Below the pieces are notes generated by a model. The model saw nothing but the letters and a program-made list of their open reading frames with translations. It ran no database searches and had not been told where the DNA came from. The position numbers and the translations under genes are program-made. From positions 1,674,001 to 1,738,000 of the forward strand of contig CAWIMX010000001.1 in the NCBI GenBank assembly GCA_963837345.1: a stretch of 64,000 nt of DNA, written 5' to 3'. Below, one piece after another: positions 1 through 10,841 of the stretch (position 1 is its first letter; each line of letters begins with the position of its first letter). The stretch is from CAWIMX01 sp963837345 (GTDB taxonomy: Bacteria > Acidobacteriota > Vicinamibacteria > Vicinamibacterales > CAVVIG01).

Positions 1-1383
1 CGACGTGACGCCGCTCGTCGTCGAGGCGTACGTCTTGAGCGCGTCGAAGTGGCTCGTGGCGGCCACGATCGCGCCGTTCGTCCGGAAATGATCGACCATC
101 GCGACGCCGAGCGCTCCGCCTTCGAGCGGATCGGTGCCCGAGCCGATCTCGTCGAGCAGCACCAGCGCCGGAAGCGCCAGCCCCCGATCCATGGCGGCGA
201 TGTTCGTGACGTGCGCCGAGAACGTGCTCAGGCTCGCGTCGATCGACTGCTCGTCGCCGATGTCGGCGAAGATCGAACGGAACACGGGAAGCCGCGAGCC
301 GTCGGCCGCCGGAAGCCGCAGCCCCGACTGCGCCATCAGGGCGAGCAGGCCGAGCGTTTTCAGCGCGACGGTCTTGCCGCCCGTGTTGGGGCCCGTGATG
401 AGCAGCACCGTGGCGGGCTGCAGGATCCGGAGCGTCACGGGCACCGGCTGCGCGAGCAGGGGATGGCGGGCGGCCAGCAGGTCCACCGCCCCGTCGGTCG
501 ACAGCCGCGGCTCGACGCCGTCGATCGAGTTCGAGAAGCGCGCGCGCCCCTGGAGCACGTCGAGCTCGGTTCCGGCCTCGATCGTGCGATGGAGATCCGC
601 GGGGCGGCGCCGGAACGCGTCGGTCAGCGCGAGCAGGATCCGCAGAATCTCCGCGTGCTCCTGCTCTTCGAGGGCGACGATGTCGTTGTTGATCTCGACC
701 GTGCTGAGCGGCTCCAGAAACAGGCTGGCGCCGCTCGTGGAAGCGCCGTGCACGATGCCCGGAATCGCCGCACGGTGCTCCGTCTTCACGACCAGCACGA
801 AGCGGCCGTTGCGCTCGGTGACCACCTGATCCTGCAGGTACTTCGCCGTGTCGCGCCCGCGCAGGTACGACTCGAGCGTGCCGCGCAGGCGCGCCCGCTG
901 TTTGCGGAGCCGCTCGCGGATCGCCTTGAGCTCGGGGCTGGCGCCGTCCACCACATCCCCGGACGGATCGATCGCGTCGCGGACGCGCCCGACTTCCGGC
1001 TGGAATGAGGCGGCCGTCGCGCTCAGCGCTTCGAGCAGCGTGAACCCCCCGCCGGCGCGCCGGATGGCCGCGCGGGTATCGTCGACCGAGTCGAGGAACG
1101 CGGCGAGCGCGAGAAGCCGCCCGGGTTCGAGCGGTCGGCCTTCGACGGCCAGGGCGTCGAGCGTTTGCGGGAGATCGGAGGAGGCCAGCAGCGGGAAATT
1201 GCCGTAGGCGGTCGCGAACCGCGCCGCCTCCGTCGTGGCCGCCAGCAGTTGCGCGACGCGCGCCGGGTCGGTCGATGGCGAGAGCTGGCCGAGCCGCTCG
1301 GCACCCATGGGCGTCAGGGCGAAGCTCTGCACGGCCTCGACGATCCGATCGAACTCGAGGGCCCGCAGCGTGCCGGGGGGCAT
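1..1383 (-). CDS. mutS2: Endonuclease MutS2, N-terminal 461 residues (cut by window edge)
   Basis: This is a MutS-family ATPase. MutS2 proteins bind branched DNA to suppress recombination and can also rescue collided ribosomes. The open frame runs from ATG at 1383 to the window edge with no stop. A Walker A motif GPNTGGKT lies near residues 331-338 and the Walker B/signature LLDEIGSGTDP near 406-416, followed by the TSHF switch region. The N-terminal mismatch-binding domain of MutS1 is absent and the core and clamp helices come first, which fits MutS2 (usually about 780 residues). The missing part should hold the C-terminal Smr nuclease domain. A TACGAT hexamer on the minus strand about 30 bases before the ATG could be its -10. 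Confidence 0.93.
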   Translation of the reverse strand, partial: MPPGTLRALEFDRIVEAVQSFALTPMGAERLGQLSPSTDPARVAQLLAATTEAARFATAYGNFPLLASSDLPQTLDALAVEGRPLEPGRLLALAAFLDSVDDTRAAIRRAGGGFTLLEALSATAASFQPEVGRVRDAIDPSGDVVDGASPELKAIRERLRKQRARLRGTLESYLRGRDTAKYLQDQVVTERNGRFVLVVKTEHRAAIPGIVHGASTSGASLFLEPLSTVEINNDIVALEEQEHAEILRILLALTDAFRRRPADLHRTIEAGTELDVLQGRARFSNSIDGVEPRLSTDGAVDLLAARHPLLAQPVPVTLRILQPATVLLITGPNTGGKTVALKTLGLLALMAQSGLRLPAADGSRLPVFRSIFADIGDEQSIDASLSTFSAHVTNIAAMDRGLALPALVLLDEIGSGTDPLEGGALGVAMVDHFRTNGAIVAATSHFDALKTYASTTSGVTS

Positions 1384-1442
1384 CGAAGAAGCTCGCGCAC
1401 TTGGGGGAAACTCCTATCGTAGCGTACCAGAGGTCGGGATCC

Positions 1443-1487
1443 GGGATTGGGGATTCCGGGTCGGTGAATCCCGGATTCCCCAATCCC
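1443..1487. repeat. 18-bp inverted repeat beside the larB stop codon
   Basis: Arms at 1443-1460 and 1470-1487 match at 17 of 18 positions around a 9-base loop. The second arm touches the larB stop codon (1487-1489). On the minus strand no T-run follows the hairpin, so it is not a classic intrinsic terminator. The repeated GGGATT/GGGGAT wording resembles REP-like palindromes, but I cannot check for other copies in the genome. Confidence 0.6.
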
Positions 1488-2248
1488 TATAAGTGATTGA
1501 TCAGGCTCGCCATGGCAGCGGCCCCGAACCCGTTGTCGATATTGACCACCGAGACGCCGGAGGCGCAGGAATTCAGCATGCCGAGCAGAGCGGCGATCCC
1601 CCCGAAGCTCGCGCCGTAGCCGATGCTCGTCGGCACCGCGATGACGGGGCCGCCAACGAGGCCGGCAACCACGCTGGGCAGCGCGCCCTCCATACCCGCC
1701 ACGACGATCACGACGCGGGCGGCCGACAGGCGCGCCCGTTCGACCAGCAGACGGTGGAGACCGGCGACCCCGACGTCATACACGCGCTCCACGGTGTTGC
1801 CCATCACCTCGGCCGAACACGCCGCCTCCTCGGCGACCGGCAGGTCCGAGGTGCCCGCAGCGGCCACCGCGATGATCCCCTTGCCCCGCTCGATGTCGTG
1901 CTGGGGGTAGCAGATCAGCCGCGCGTCGGTCTGATACCGTGCATCTGGAATGGCCGTCCGGACGGCATCGAAGGCCTCGGGGGTGGCCCGCGTGACGAGC
2001 AGCGTCGATCCGCGTGCGACGATCTCGGCAGCGATGGCCGCGATCTGCGCCGGGGTCTTGCCGAGGCCCAGGATGACTTCGGGAAACCCCTGCCGGACGG
2101 TGCGGTGGTGGTCGACCCGGGCGAAGCCCAGATCTTCGAATGGTTGGGCGCGGAGCGCATCGAGCAGCCGGCGATGGGCTTCCTCGGCATCGAGCGTCCC
2201 GCTGGCCACATCGTCGATGAGCAGGCGAAGGTCGGAGGGATGCATCAT
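1487..2248 (-). CDS. larB: LarB-like nickel-pincer cofactor biosynthesis protein
   Basis: LarB carboxylates and hydrolyses nicotinic acid adenine dinucleotide, the first step towards the nickel-pincer nucleotide cofactor of lactate racemase and related enzymes. The protein is about 253 residues. Its C-terminal half is a PurE/AIR-carboxylase-like domain, visible as SDLPVAEEAA, NTVERVYDVGVAG, VPTSIGYGASFGG and the tail VVNIDNGFGAAAMAS. I start it at the paired ATGs at 2248/2245. An upstream in-frame extension would run across the divergent promoter region and into the facing glycosyltransferase gene. No larC or larE lies in the window, so the user enzyme is elsewhere or the pathway is incomplete. 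Confidence 0.88.
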   Translation of the reverse strand: MMHPSDLRLLIDDVASGTLDAEEAHRRLLDALRAQPFEDLGFARVDHHRTVRQGFPEVILGLGKTPAQIAAIAAEIVARGSTLLVTRATPEAFDAVRTAIPDARYQTDARLICYPQHDIERGKGIIAVAAAGTSDLPVAEEAACSAEVMGNTVERVYDVGVAGLHRLLVERARLSAARVVIVVAGMEGALPSVVAGLVGGPVIAVPTSIGYGASFGGIAALLGMLNSCASGVSVVNIDNGFGAAAMASLINHL

Positions 2249-2344
2249 AGGGTTGGGACGCCGACCGATCGGATTGACGGCCGCGCCGACGCGTCTGTAA
2301 TATAAATCATTGTCTCGACTGGAGTTTTCGCCACAGACCCTCGT

Positions 2345-3842
2345 ATGACTCCCGCGGAAACCCTCACGCTCTCGGCGTACTTCTTCGTTCTCATTATCCT
2401 CGCCATCTACGGCTGGCATCGCTACTACCTCGTTTATCTGTACATCCGGAACCGCGGACATGAGCCGACGGCCGGCCCCCTGGCCGATCCGGCGCCCGTG
2501 GTGACGGTCCAGCTGCCGCTGTACAACGAGATGTACGTGGCGGACCGGCTGATTGAAGCGGCCTGCGCCCTGGAGTATCCGGCCGGGCGGCTGGAAATAC
2601 AGGTTCTGGATGATTCGGTCGACGAGACGCGGGGCATCGCGGAAATGGCGGTGCGGCGCTTCGCCGAGCAGGGGATCGACATCAAGTACCTACCATCGCG
2701 ACGATCGCGCCGGGTTCAAGGCGGGCGCGCTCGAGGCGGGCCTCAAGGCGGCGCGCGGGGAGCTGGTCGCCATTTTCGACGCCGACTTCATGCCGGCGCC
2801 CGACTTCTTGCTGCGCCTGGTGCCGCATTTTGCCGACGAGGGCGTGGGGATGGTCCAGGCGCGGTGGGGGCACATCAACCAGGACTACTCGCTGCTGACG
2901 AAGATTCAATCGATCCTGCTCGACGGCCATTTCGTGCTCGAGCACGGGGCGCGGCACCGCTCCGGGCGGTTCTTCAACTTCAACGGCACCGCGGGCATCT
3001 GGCGCCGCACGGCGATCGAGGATGCGGGCGGCTGGCAGCACGACACGCTGACCGAGGATCTGGACCTGAGCTACCGCGCGCAGCTCCGAGGCTGGCGTTT
3101 CGTGTTCGTCTCGGACGTGATCGCCCCGGCGGAGGTGCCGGTGGAGATGAACGCCTTCAAATCGCAGCAGCACCGGTGGGCGAAGGGCTCGATCCAGACG
3201 TGCCGCAAGCTGCTGCCGCGGCTGCTGCAGTCGGATCTGCCGCTCGCGGTGAAGGCCGAGGCGTTCTTCCACCTCACGGCCAACTTCAACTATCCGCTGA
3301 TGTCGGTGCTGTCGGTGCTGATGTTCCCGTCGATGGTGATCCGCTACAACATGGGCTGGTACGAGATGCTGCTCATCGACGTGCCGCTGTTCTTTGCGGC
3401 GACGTTCTCGGTGTGCAACTTCTACATGGTCTGCCAACGCGAGATTCATCGCGACTGGCGCGCGCGGCTCCGGTACCTGCCGTTCCTCATGTCGATCGGC
3501 ATCGGCCTCTCGATCAACAACACGCGGGCGGTCTTCGAGGCGCTGTTCGACCGCAAGAGCGAATTCACGCGCACCCCGAAATACCGCATCGAACGGGCGG
3601 CGGACGAATGGGTGGGCAAGAAGTACCGACAATCGGTCGCCGTGCAGCCGCTCATCGAGCTGGTGCTGGGGCTGTACTTCACGGCCACCGTCTTCTATGC
3701 GCTGGCGAACCAGATCTACGGCACGGTGCCGTTCCTCGTATTGTTCCAGATTGGATTTCTCTACACGGGTCTCGTTTCCATCGTGCAGCAGTACGCGGAC
3801 GATCCGGTCGTGCTCAACACGCAGATCGCCAGCGGCAAATAG
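2345..3842 (+). CDS. Processive family-2 glycosyltransferase (cellulose synthase/mannan synthase-like), frameshifted
   Basis: This is a membrane glycosyltransferase that would polymerise an NDP-sugar at the inner membrane. A transmembrane helix near residues 10-27 precedes the GT-A domain, which has VLDDSVDET, DADF, TEDLDLSYR and the processivity motif QQHRW. Several C-terminal hydrophobic helices follow. The frame breaks at 2690-2693: reading continues as IKYL then HRDDRAGFKAGA in the next frame. Deleting one base gives an intact protein of 498 residues, close to the CslA-like family length. The extra base is probably a sequence error. The DUF362 gene follows 22 bases downstream. The polymer made cannot be deduced. 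Confidence 0.85.
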
Positions 3843-3864
3843 GGACCGTCAGAGGCGGAGACTC

Positions 3865-5027
3865 ATGAAAAGCACCGTCGCCGTGTTGCGCGTGTCCGCC
3901 CGACTCGATCCTGTCGGACATCGACCGCCTCGTCGATCTCGGCCGGCGTGTCCAAGGCGCTCGAACCCGGCAAGACGACGATCCTCAAGGACAACATCTC
4001 CTGGCACTTCCCGTTTCCGGCGGCGAACACGACGCCCTGGCAGCTCGAAGGCACGATCCGGGCGCTCGCGCGGCGGGGCTTCACCGACCAGGTCTGCGTC
4101 CAGAACAAGACCGTGGTGACGAATGCCTTCAAGGGCGAGGATTTGAATCACTACGTCCCGATCTTCAAGCGCTACGACGTGCCAGTGCGCTACAACTTCC
4201 GGGACCAGGACATGCGCTGGGTGCCGTACACGCCGAAAGCCCGGATGCGCGTGCTGCCCCGGATCTTCCCCGAGGGCATCCACATCCCCGACTTCTTTCT
4301 CGGCAAGAACATCGTGCACCTGCCGACGACCAAGTGCCACATCTACACCACCACTACCGGCGCGATGAAGAACGCGTTCGGCGGGTTGTTGAATACGCGG
4401 CGGCACTACACGCATTCGTGGATCCACGAGACGCTCGTCGACCTGCTCGCCATCCAGAAGGAGATCCATCCGGGCCTGTTCGCCGTCATGGACGGCACGA
4501 CCGCCGGCAACGGTCCAGGCCCGCGGACGATGTATCCCGTGGTCAAGAACGTGATGCTCGCCTCGGCCGACCAGGTGGCCATCGACGCGGTTTCGGCGAA
4601 GATGATGGGGTTCGATCCGATGTCGCTCGACTACATCCGCCTGGCGCACGAAGACGGTCTCGGCGTCGGCGACCCCCGCCAGATCGAGATCGTCGGTGAC
4701 ACGGACGCGGCGGCCGAGAACTGGTCGTTCCACGTGGGAAAGAATCTCGTTCGGGTCGGAGGAGGCGATCTGATCTGGTTCGGCCCTCTCAAGCGGTTCC
4801 AGAAGTTGTTCTTCCACACGCCGCTCGTGAACGGCTTCATCCTGGCCAGCGACGTCTATCACGACTTCTACCGCTGGCCGCTCATCGATCGCCGCGCCTT
4901 CGAGCAGTGGTGCGAGCGGACGGCCTGGGGACAGCTGTTCCTGCGCTACGCACAGATGGGCCCCCAGGGTGGCGCCACCGAGCCCGGGGCCTCCGTTCGG
5001 GTCCCGGCGCCGTCGGCTATCATGTAG
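3865..5027 (+). CDS. DUF362 domain protein, two apparent frameshifts
   Basis: DUF362 proteins are conserved, often iron-sulfur linked, and mostly uncharacterised. The long clean part begins near GTG 3948 and shows WHFPFPAANTTPWQLEG, HLPTTKCHIYTTTTGAMKN and GTTAGNGPGPRTM. A better start is ATG 3865, giving MKSTVAVLRV. From there the frame shifts by +1 near 3891-3898 and again at about 3941 (SDIDRLVDL then GVSKALEPG). Removing two bases yields 386 residues. The adjacency to the glycosyltransferase (22-base gap) suggests co-transcription. No signal peptide is evident, and no function beyond the family can be assigned. Confidence 0.78.
5018..5023 (+). promoter_or_regulatory. -10-like hexamer, possible leaderless promoter of citrate synthase
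   Basis: TATCAT ends 8 bases before the citrate synthase ATG (5032). There is no Shine-Dalgarno sequence in that gap and no clear -35 box. The site lies in the 3' end of the DUF362 gene. Confidence 0.35.
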
Positions 5028-5031
5028 GCGC

Positions 5032-6177
5032 ATGACCACGGCCGCCAAGCCCAGGGGAGGCCTCGAAGACGTCGTCGCGACCCCCTCGTCGATCTGCTAC
5101 ATCGACGGCGACCGCGGCGTCCTCGCCTACGCGGGCTACGACATCCACGAGCTGGCGCCGCACGCGTCGTTCGAAGAAGTCTGTTACCTGCTCTGGCATC
5201 GGCGGCTGCCGACCCGCGCCGAGCTCGGCGATCTGCAGTCGGCGCTGATCGCGGCGCGCGCGCTGCCCGATTCGCTCGCGCGCCTGGTCCGCAGCCTGCC
5301 CGCCCGCACCGATCCGATGGATCTCCTGCGGACGATGGTATCGGTCGTCGGCCACTACGACCCGGACGCCGACGACAATTCCGAGAGCGCCGACTATCGC
5401 AAGGCCGTCCGCCTCACTTCGCAGATCGCGTCCGTCGTGGCGATGCTCGGACGGGTGAACGCCGGCGGAGCCCCCATCCAGCCGGATCCGGTGCTCGGCC
5501 ATGCGGCGAACTTCCTCTACATGCTCACCGGCGAGCGGCCGAGCGCGCTGGCGACGCGGGCGCTCGACGTGGCGCTGGTGCTGCACGCCGACCACGAGCT
5601 GAACGCCTCGACGTTCGCCGCGCGCGTCGTGGCGGCGACCCTGTCGGATCTGCATTCGGCGATCGTGGCGGCCATCGGCGCGTTGAAGGGGCCGTTGCAC
5701 GGCGGTGCCAATGCGGACGTGATGCGGATGCTGCTCGAGATCGGCGCCGACCAGACGCCCGAGCGTGCCGAAGAGGTGGTCCGCGCCAAGCTCGCCCGCA
5801 AGGAGAAGATCCCGGGCTTCGGACATCGCGTGTACCATACGGAGGATCCTCGAGCCACCCACCTGCGGCAGATGTCGCGCGACCTGGGGCAACGAGCAGG
5901 ACAGCCGATCTGGTACGAAATGTCCCACCGGATCGAGGCGCTCGTGAAGGCCGAGAAGAACCTGAATCCGAACGTCGACTTCTATTCCGCATCCACCTAT
6001 TACGCCCTCGGCATCCCGGTCGAGCTGTTCACGCCGATCTTCGCCGTGAGCCGCATGTCGGGCTGGACCGCCCACGTGCTCGAGCAGCACGCCCACAACC
6101 GCCTGATTCGCCCGCGGGCCGAGTACGTCGGGCCCGAGTATCCCCAGCGTTTCATCCCCGTCGAAGAACGCTCCTGA
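5032..6177 (+). CDS. gltA: Citrate synthase
   Basis: It condenses oxaloacetate and acetyl-CoA to citrate, the entry step of the TCA cycle. The protein is 381 residues. The family blocks are present: LHADHELNASTFAARV (active-site His), GALKGPLHGGAN and PGFGHRVYHTEDPRA, plus the C-terminal region with FTPIFAVSRMSGW. The short length and N-terminus match the small citrate/2-methylcitrate synthase group (CitZ/PrpC type), so 2-methylcitrate synthase activity cannot be ruled out, but no prp genes lie nearby. ATG 5032 was chosen because it begins at the family N-terminus. An upstream extension would overlap the DUF362 gene. Confidence 0.93.
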   Translation: MTTAAKPRGGLEDVVATPSSICYIDGDRGVLAYAGYDIHELAPHASFEEVCYLLWHRRLPTRAELGDLQSALIAARALPDSLARLVRSLPARTDPMDLLRTMVSVVGHYDPDADDNSESADYRKAVRLTSQIASVVAMLGRVNAGGAPIQPDPVLGHAANFLYMLTGERPSALATRALDVALVLHADHELNASTFAARVVAATLSDLHSAIVAAIGALKGPLHGGANADVMRMLLEIGADQTPERAEEVVRAKLARKEKIPGFGHRVYHTEDPRATHLRQMSRDLGQRAGQPIWYEMSHRIEALVKAEKNLNPNVDFYSASTYYALGIPVELFTPIFAVSRMSGWTAHVLEQHAHNRLIRPRAEYVGPEYPQRFIPVEERS

Positions 6178-6228
6178 GTCGACGGCCACCCGGCGTTCCC
6201 GGAGATACCCGGCCGGCCCCGAGTGTCT

Positions 6229-6234
6229 TACAAT
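6229..6234 (+). promoter_or_regulatory. -10-like hexamer, possible leaderless promoter of the cupin gene
   Basis: TACAAT ends 7 bases before the ATG at 6242. No ribosome binding site fits in between. Confidence 0.4.
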
Positions 6235-6241
6235 CGGGCGC

Positions 6242-6681
6242 ATGTTGATGACACGACGTGACGCCGTGGCTTCGTTCGCGCTCCTGACGGAAATGCTGGC
6301 GTCGGGCCGGTTCGCCGACGCGCAGTCGCAATCGGCCAGTGCGGCGCCGGCGCCGCGCCCGCCGATCTTCACTCAAGACCTTCCCGACCTGACGATGGAC
6401 GGCTGGGAGGTGACCGTGAGCGAGGTCGACTACCCGCCCGGGCGGGTCGGCGCCGTGCATCATCACGCCGGGTTCGTGCTGGCGTATGTGCTCGAGGGCG
6501 CCGTCGTGGCGAAAGTTTCGGGCCAGGGCCCGGAGCGCACCTACACGGTCGGACAGATGTTCTACGAACAGCCGGGTGCCACGCACGAGGTCTCGAAGAA
6601 CGCGAGCCCGACGCAGCCGGCGAAGCTCCTCGCGATGATCTTCGCCAAGAAGGGGTCAACGCTGACGACACCCGGCCCGGC

Positions 6682-6685
<4 letters not shown>
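6242..6685 (+). CDS. Exported cupin-domain protein
   Basis: This is a small single-domain cupin of 147 residues behind a likely export signal. The N-terminus MLMTRRDAVASFALL has a twin-arginine-like RR and a hydrophobic stretch, with a plausible cleavage region around residues 25-30. The cupin core shows the metal-binding style VHHHAGFVLAYVLEG and a second half with YEQPGATHEV. Such proteins bind metal or small ligands in the periplasm and the exact reaction is unknown. It overlaps the next gene by 4 bases (GTGA), so the two are probably translated together. Confidence 0.75.
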
Positions 6686-7662
<977 letters not shown>

Positions 7663-8005
7663 GCCTGGCCAGATGCCGGCCTCGGCCGCGAACACGACGA
7701 ATCCGTGAAATGGCCGAGCGGCGGCGGACGAGGGCCGGAAGGCGCGTCGTTCGGCCCGCACACCACGTCATTATGCGGCACAGCTCGGCTGCCGCCGCCG
7801 GCCCGTTCAGCGTCCACGGCCAGACCTCTTCCACGTTTGGCGCACGATCACCTCGACATTGGCGCTGGCAACGAGATTGCTCAGCATGAACCAAGAACCA
7901 CGAGCTGTCTGGTCCGACCGATGAGTCCGGGCTCCGGCGGTACCAGCAGAGTCGCGCCGCGATCGTCAAGGATGCGCGCGACGAGACAAGAAAGGGCGAG
8001 GAACA
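7663..8005. other. 343-bp gene-free stretch before the TonB-receptor-like operon
   Basis: No open frame here has coding character or a family match. It separates the flavin enzyme from the 8006-14924 operon and holds a sigma-54-like promoter candidate at 7865-7881. A weak purine-rich stretch just before 8006 (GAGGAA at 7998-8003) may serve as the ribosome binding site of the operon's first gene. Confidence 0.5.
7865..7881 (+). promoter_or_regulatory. Sigma-54-like -24/-12 promoter candidate
   Basis: CTGGCA-ACGAGA-TTGCT has the diagnostic GG and GC doublets exactly 10 bases apart and a TTGCT -12 element. The -24 element deviates from TGGCACG at two positions. It would place the transcript start near 7892, about 115-125 bases before the first gene of the operon. 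No enhancer-binding regulator is encoded nearby. Confidence 0.35.
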
Positions 8006-10837
8006 GTGCCGCGTATGCCAGGCACGGGAGGGCGCCTCATGCTGACGGCGCTGCTGATGTGCCCAAGACCGTCTGCCGCCCAGGGTTCACTGGGCGCGAT
8101 CCGCGGGCTGGTCAAGGCCGACGACGATACGCCGCTGGCGGGCGTGCAGGTGGTGGCGCAGTCGCCGGCCCTCGCGGTCGAGCGTTCGATCGCGACGGGC
8201 GCCCATGGAGAGTACGCGTTCGAGCTGCTGCCCCCCGGCCACTACGTCCTGAGCTTCGAGCGCGAAGGGCTCGTCACCGTCAAACGCGTCACCCGGCTCC
8301 TGGCTCTCGAGACCAAGACGATCGACCAATCGATGGTCGCCGCTGAAGACAACGCCGACCTCGTGACGGTGGCCATCGATCCCGAATCGTTTCCAGCCGC
8401 CCCGTCGGCATCGGCCATCGTGTCGCGCGCGCGATTGGATCGGCTGCCCGTCGAAGGTGGCTTGTCGAGCGTCCTGTCACTCGTGCCGGGACCGCTGCAG
8501 GCCGGAGCCTCCGATCCCCTGCTGGTCCTGAACGGCCGGCCGTCGAGACTTGTTCACGTTCACGACGGACGTCCATTGCTCGATCCCGGCGCGCTCGGCG
8601 TCGACGAAGCCACGGTGGTGCTCGGCGCGGCGCCGGTCGAGTTCAGCCGGTTCCGCTCAGGCGTCGTGAGCGTCGTGACGCCGAGCGCGGCGAATCGCCT
8701 CCTCGGCGCGTTCGACGCGACCCTGACGGATGCCGATCGATTTGCGGATGCGCTGGACGACGCGCACGTCACGCGTTACCGCGCAATCGGCGCCGCGCTG
8801 AGCGGGGGCACGCCGGTCGAGCGGCGTCGATCGTGGTTGTTCGTATCCGGTCAGCGCACCGCCGAGCCCGTCGCGTCGCGCCGATTGCTCTCGACGGCGG
8901 CGTTCCCCTCGCACGCGACAGACGGTTTCTGGCAACTGCGCGCGACGCGCGCGCTCGGTTCCAGCCACCGCGCGCATGCGCAGGTGCTGTACGGCAGCCG
9001 CGCACTCGACGACGTGCCGGCCCCGGGGGCCGTTTCAGCCGAGGCGTCGTCTGCCCTGGAGGACCTGCGCCAGGGGCATCGCCTCCTGTCGGCGTCCTAC
9101 GACGGTGTCGTCGGCCGCGATCTTCAGGTTGCGGCGAGCTGGTCGAACGAGCAGGGGCTGCTTCGCGCAGAGATGCCCGATCTCGCCCTGCCGACGATCT
9201 GGGACCGTCAGACCGGCGCGGTGACGGGGGCCGCGGGATGGTGCGTGGATTGCGTCGTGGACGATCGCAGGAACACGACGTGGGGAGCCAGCCTCGAGCG
9301 GTCGCTGATGATTGGGGCGGACCAGCACGTGCTGAAGATCGGCGTGGAGCGGGAAGCAGGCCGCACGGAACTGCCCGGGCCCCCGGCCGACGAACGCGTG
9401 GACCTGCAGGCGAATCGACTCACCGTGACGGACGGCGCGGTTTATCCGGTGTTGTCGCCGGACGGCTCCAGCTGGATCATCCGTCGGCGGCAGGGCGGCA
9501 ACGTGACGCACGCGTCGGACGGACTGTTTGTCGCCGACGACTGGCGACACGGATCGCGCGTCACCGTTCAGGCCGGGATCCGCTGGGACCGTCAGCGCCT
9601 GGCGGCCGAGCAGACCGGCGAGCCGGCCCTCGTCCGCAGCGGCATCAGCCCGAGGCTCAGCCTGTCGTGGCAACCGCGCGGACGCGACACGTGGACGGTC
9701 TTCGCCGGGATGGCCCGGTACGAAGCCGATGCGCTGGGGCTCGTGACCGGCACGCCGGTCCCGTCGGGCGATTGGTACTGGTACGCGGGAGCGCCGATCA
9801 ATGCCGGCGACACTTCTTCGCATCTCCCGCCGTCGGCAGCGATCGCAGAAGCCCTCGCCTGGCTCGACGATGCGCGCGCCGTTTCGCGTTTCTCGGGGGC
9901 CGAAGCCCCGTGGGCGGCGATCGTCGAACGAAGCGCGTCGGGTCTGGCCCCGACCGTCGAATGGACCGTCGGGAGCAGCCATCGGCTCGGGGACGCGCTC
10001 GCGGTACATGCCGACTTCCTCTGGCGCCGCCGCCGACCGTTGCCGCAAGCCGGGAGCGGTGTCGAAGCGGCCGACGTCGATGCGACTGCGCGCTCGTTCG
10101 AGCGACCGGCCGCGGTAGACCTGGGCCTGCTCACGAGACGGTATGCCGCGCTGATCCTGCAGGCGCGGTACGACTTCGGCCTGCAGGCTGGAATCGCCGG
10201 AAGCTACACGCTGTCGCGATCGCGGGGCGATGTCGCGGGCTCACCCGTGGCGCAGGCCATCGCAGACTGGGCGTCGCCGCCTGGAGACCTCGCCGACGAT
10301 CGCCGTCATCGCCTGGACCTCTCGGGACACGTCGACCTCTTCGAGAGCGCCGACAAGGGCAGCGCGACCGTCAGCGTCCTTCAGATGGTCCAGTCGGGGC
10401 GGCCGTTCGGCATCGCCTCGTGGATCGACGTCGCGCCCTGGATGGCGCGCACTTCGCCGGACGGCCCGGTCCTGCTCCCGTACTTTTTCAGCGCGCGGGA
10501 CGCATTCCACACCAAGATGGCGACTCGCACCGATCTGTCGCTCGCCTACAGCAAACTGATTCCCGGCACGCTCCGGACAACGGCCTTCGTCCGCGTTCAC
10601 GTGCTCAACCTGTTCGACCAGCGGCGCGTCTTCCATCCTGAAGATTTCCTCGCAGCGAGAACGGCGTCGACGGATCCGGCGCGGTTTGCCCCGTTCAACC
10701 CGTTCACTGGGGTTCCCACGCCCGGCGTGAACTGGGACATCGATCCGCGGCTGTTCGAAATGATTGACGCCGGCACCCCCGACGGCGACTTGACGATCCC
10801 CCGGGCGTACCGCGTATCGGTGGGAGTCAGGTTCTAA
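8006..10837 (+). CDS. TonB-dependent receptor-like outer-membrane protein with carboxypeptidase-regulatory N-terminus
   Basis: This is a predicted outer-membrane beta-barrel of about 940 residues. After a short signal-like segment (LMLTALLMCPRPSAAQG), residues about 27-95 form a carboxypeptidase-regulatory-like fold (GAIRGLVKADDDTPLAGV, then GEYAFELLPPGHYVLSFE). A plug-like region follows (residues about 130-220), then a long barrel rich in alternating polar/hydrophobic strands. It ends in VGVRF, the terminal aromatic typical of BAM substrates. No TonB box could be identified with confidence. GTG 8006 is given as the start; ATG 8015 has better spacing from GAGGAA. The next gene begins 4 bases after its stop, so it heads the operon. 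Confidence 0.82.
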   Translation: MPRMPGTGGRLMLTALLMCPRPSAAQGSLGAIRGLVKADDDTPLAGVQVVAQSPALAVERSIATGAHGEYAFELLPPGHYVLSFEREGLVTVKRVTRLLALETKTIDQSMVAAEDNADLVTVAIDPESFPAAPSASAIVSRARLDRLPVEGGLSSVLSLVPGPLQAGASDPLLVLNGRPSRLVHVHDGRPLLDPGALGVDEATVVLGAAPVEFSRFRSGVVSVVTPSAANRLLGAFDATLTDADRFADALDDAHVTRYRAIGAALSGGTPVERRRSWLFVSGQRTAEPVASRRLLSTAAFPSHATDGFWQLRATRALGSSHRAHAQVLYGSRALDDVPAPGAVSAEASSALEDLRQGHRLLSASYDGVVGRDLQVAASWSNEQGLLRAEMPDLALPTIWDRQTGAVTGAAGWCVDCVVDDRRNTTWGASLERSLMIGADQHVLKIGVEREAGRTELPGPPADERVDLQANRLTVTDGAVYPVLSPDGSSWIIRRRQGGNVTHASDGLFVADDWRHGSRVTVQAGIRWDRQRLAAEQTGEPALVRSGISPRLSLSWQPRGRDTWTVFAGMARYEADALGLVTGTPVPSGDWYWYAGAPINAGDTSSHLPPSAAIAEALAWLDDARAVSRFSGAEAPWAAIVERSASGLAPTVEWTVGSSHRLGDALAVHADFLWRRRRPLPQAGSGVEAADVDATARSFERPAAVDLGLLTRRYAALILQARYDFGLQAGIAGSYTLSRSRGDVAGSPVAQAIADWASPPGDLADDRRHRLDLSGHVDLFESADKGSATVSVLQMVQSGRPFGIASWIDVAPWMARTSPDGPVLLPYFFSARDAFHTKMATRTDLSLAYSKLIPGTLRTTAFVRVHVLNLFDQRRVFHPEDFLAARTASTDPARFAPFNPFTGVPTPGVNWDIDPRLFEMIDAGTPDGDLTIPRAYRVSVGVRF

Positions 10838-10841
10838 CGTC

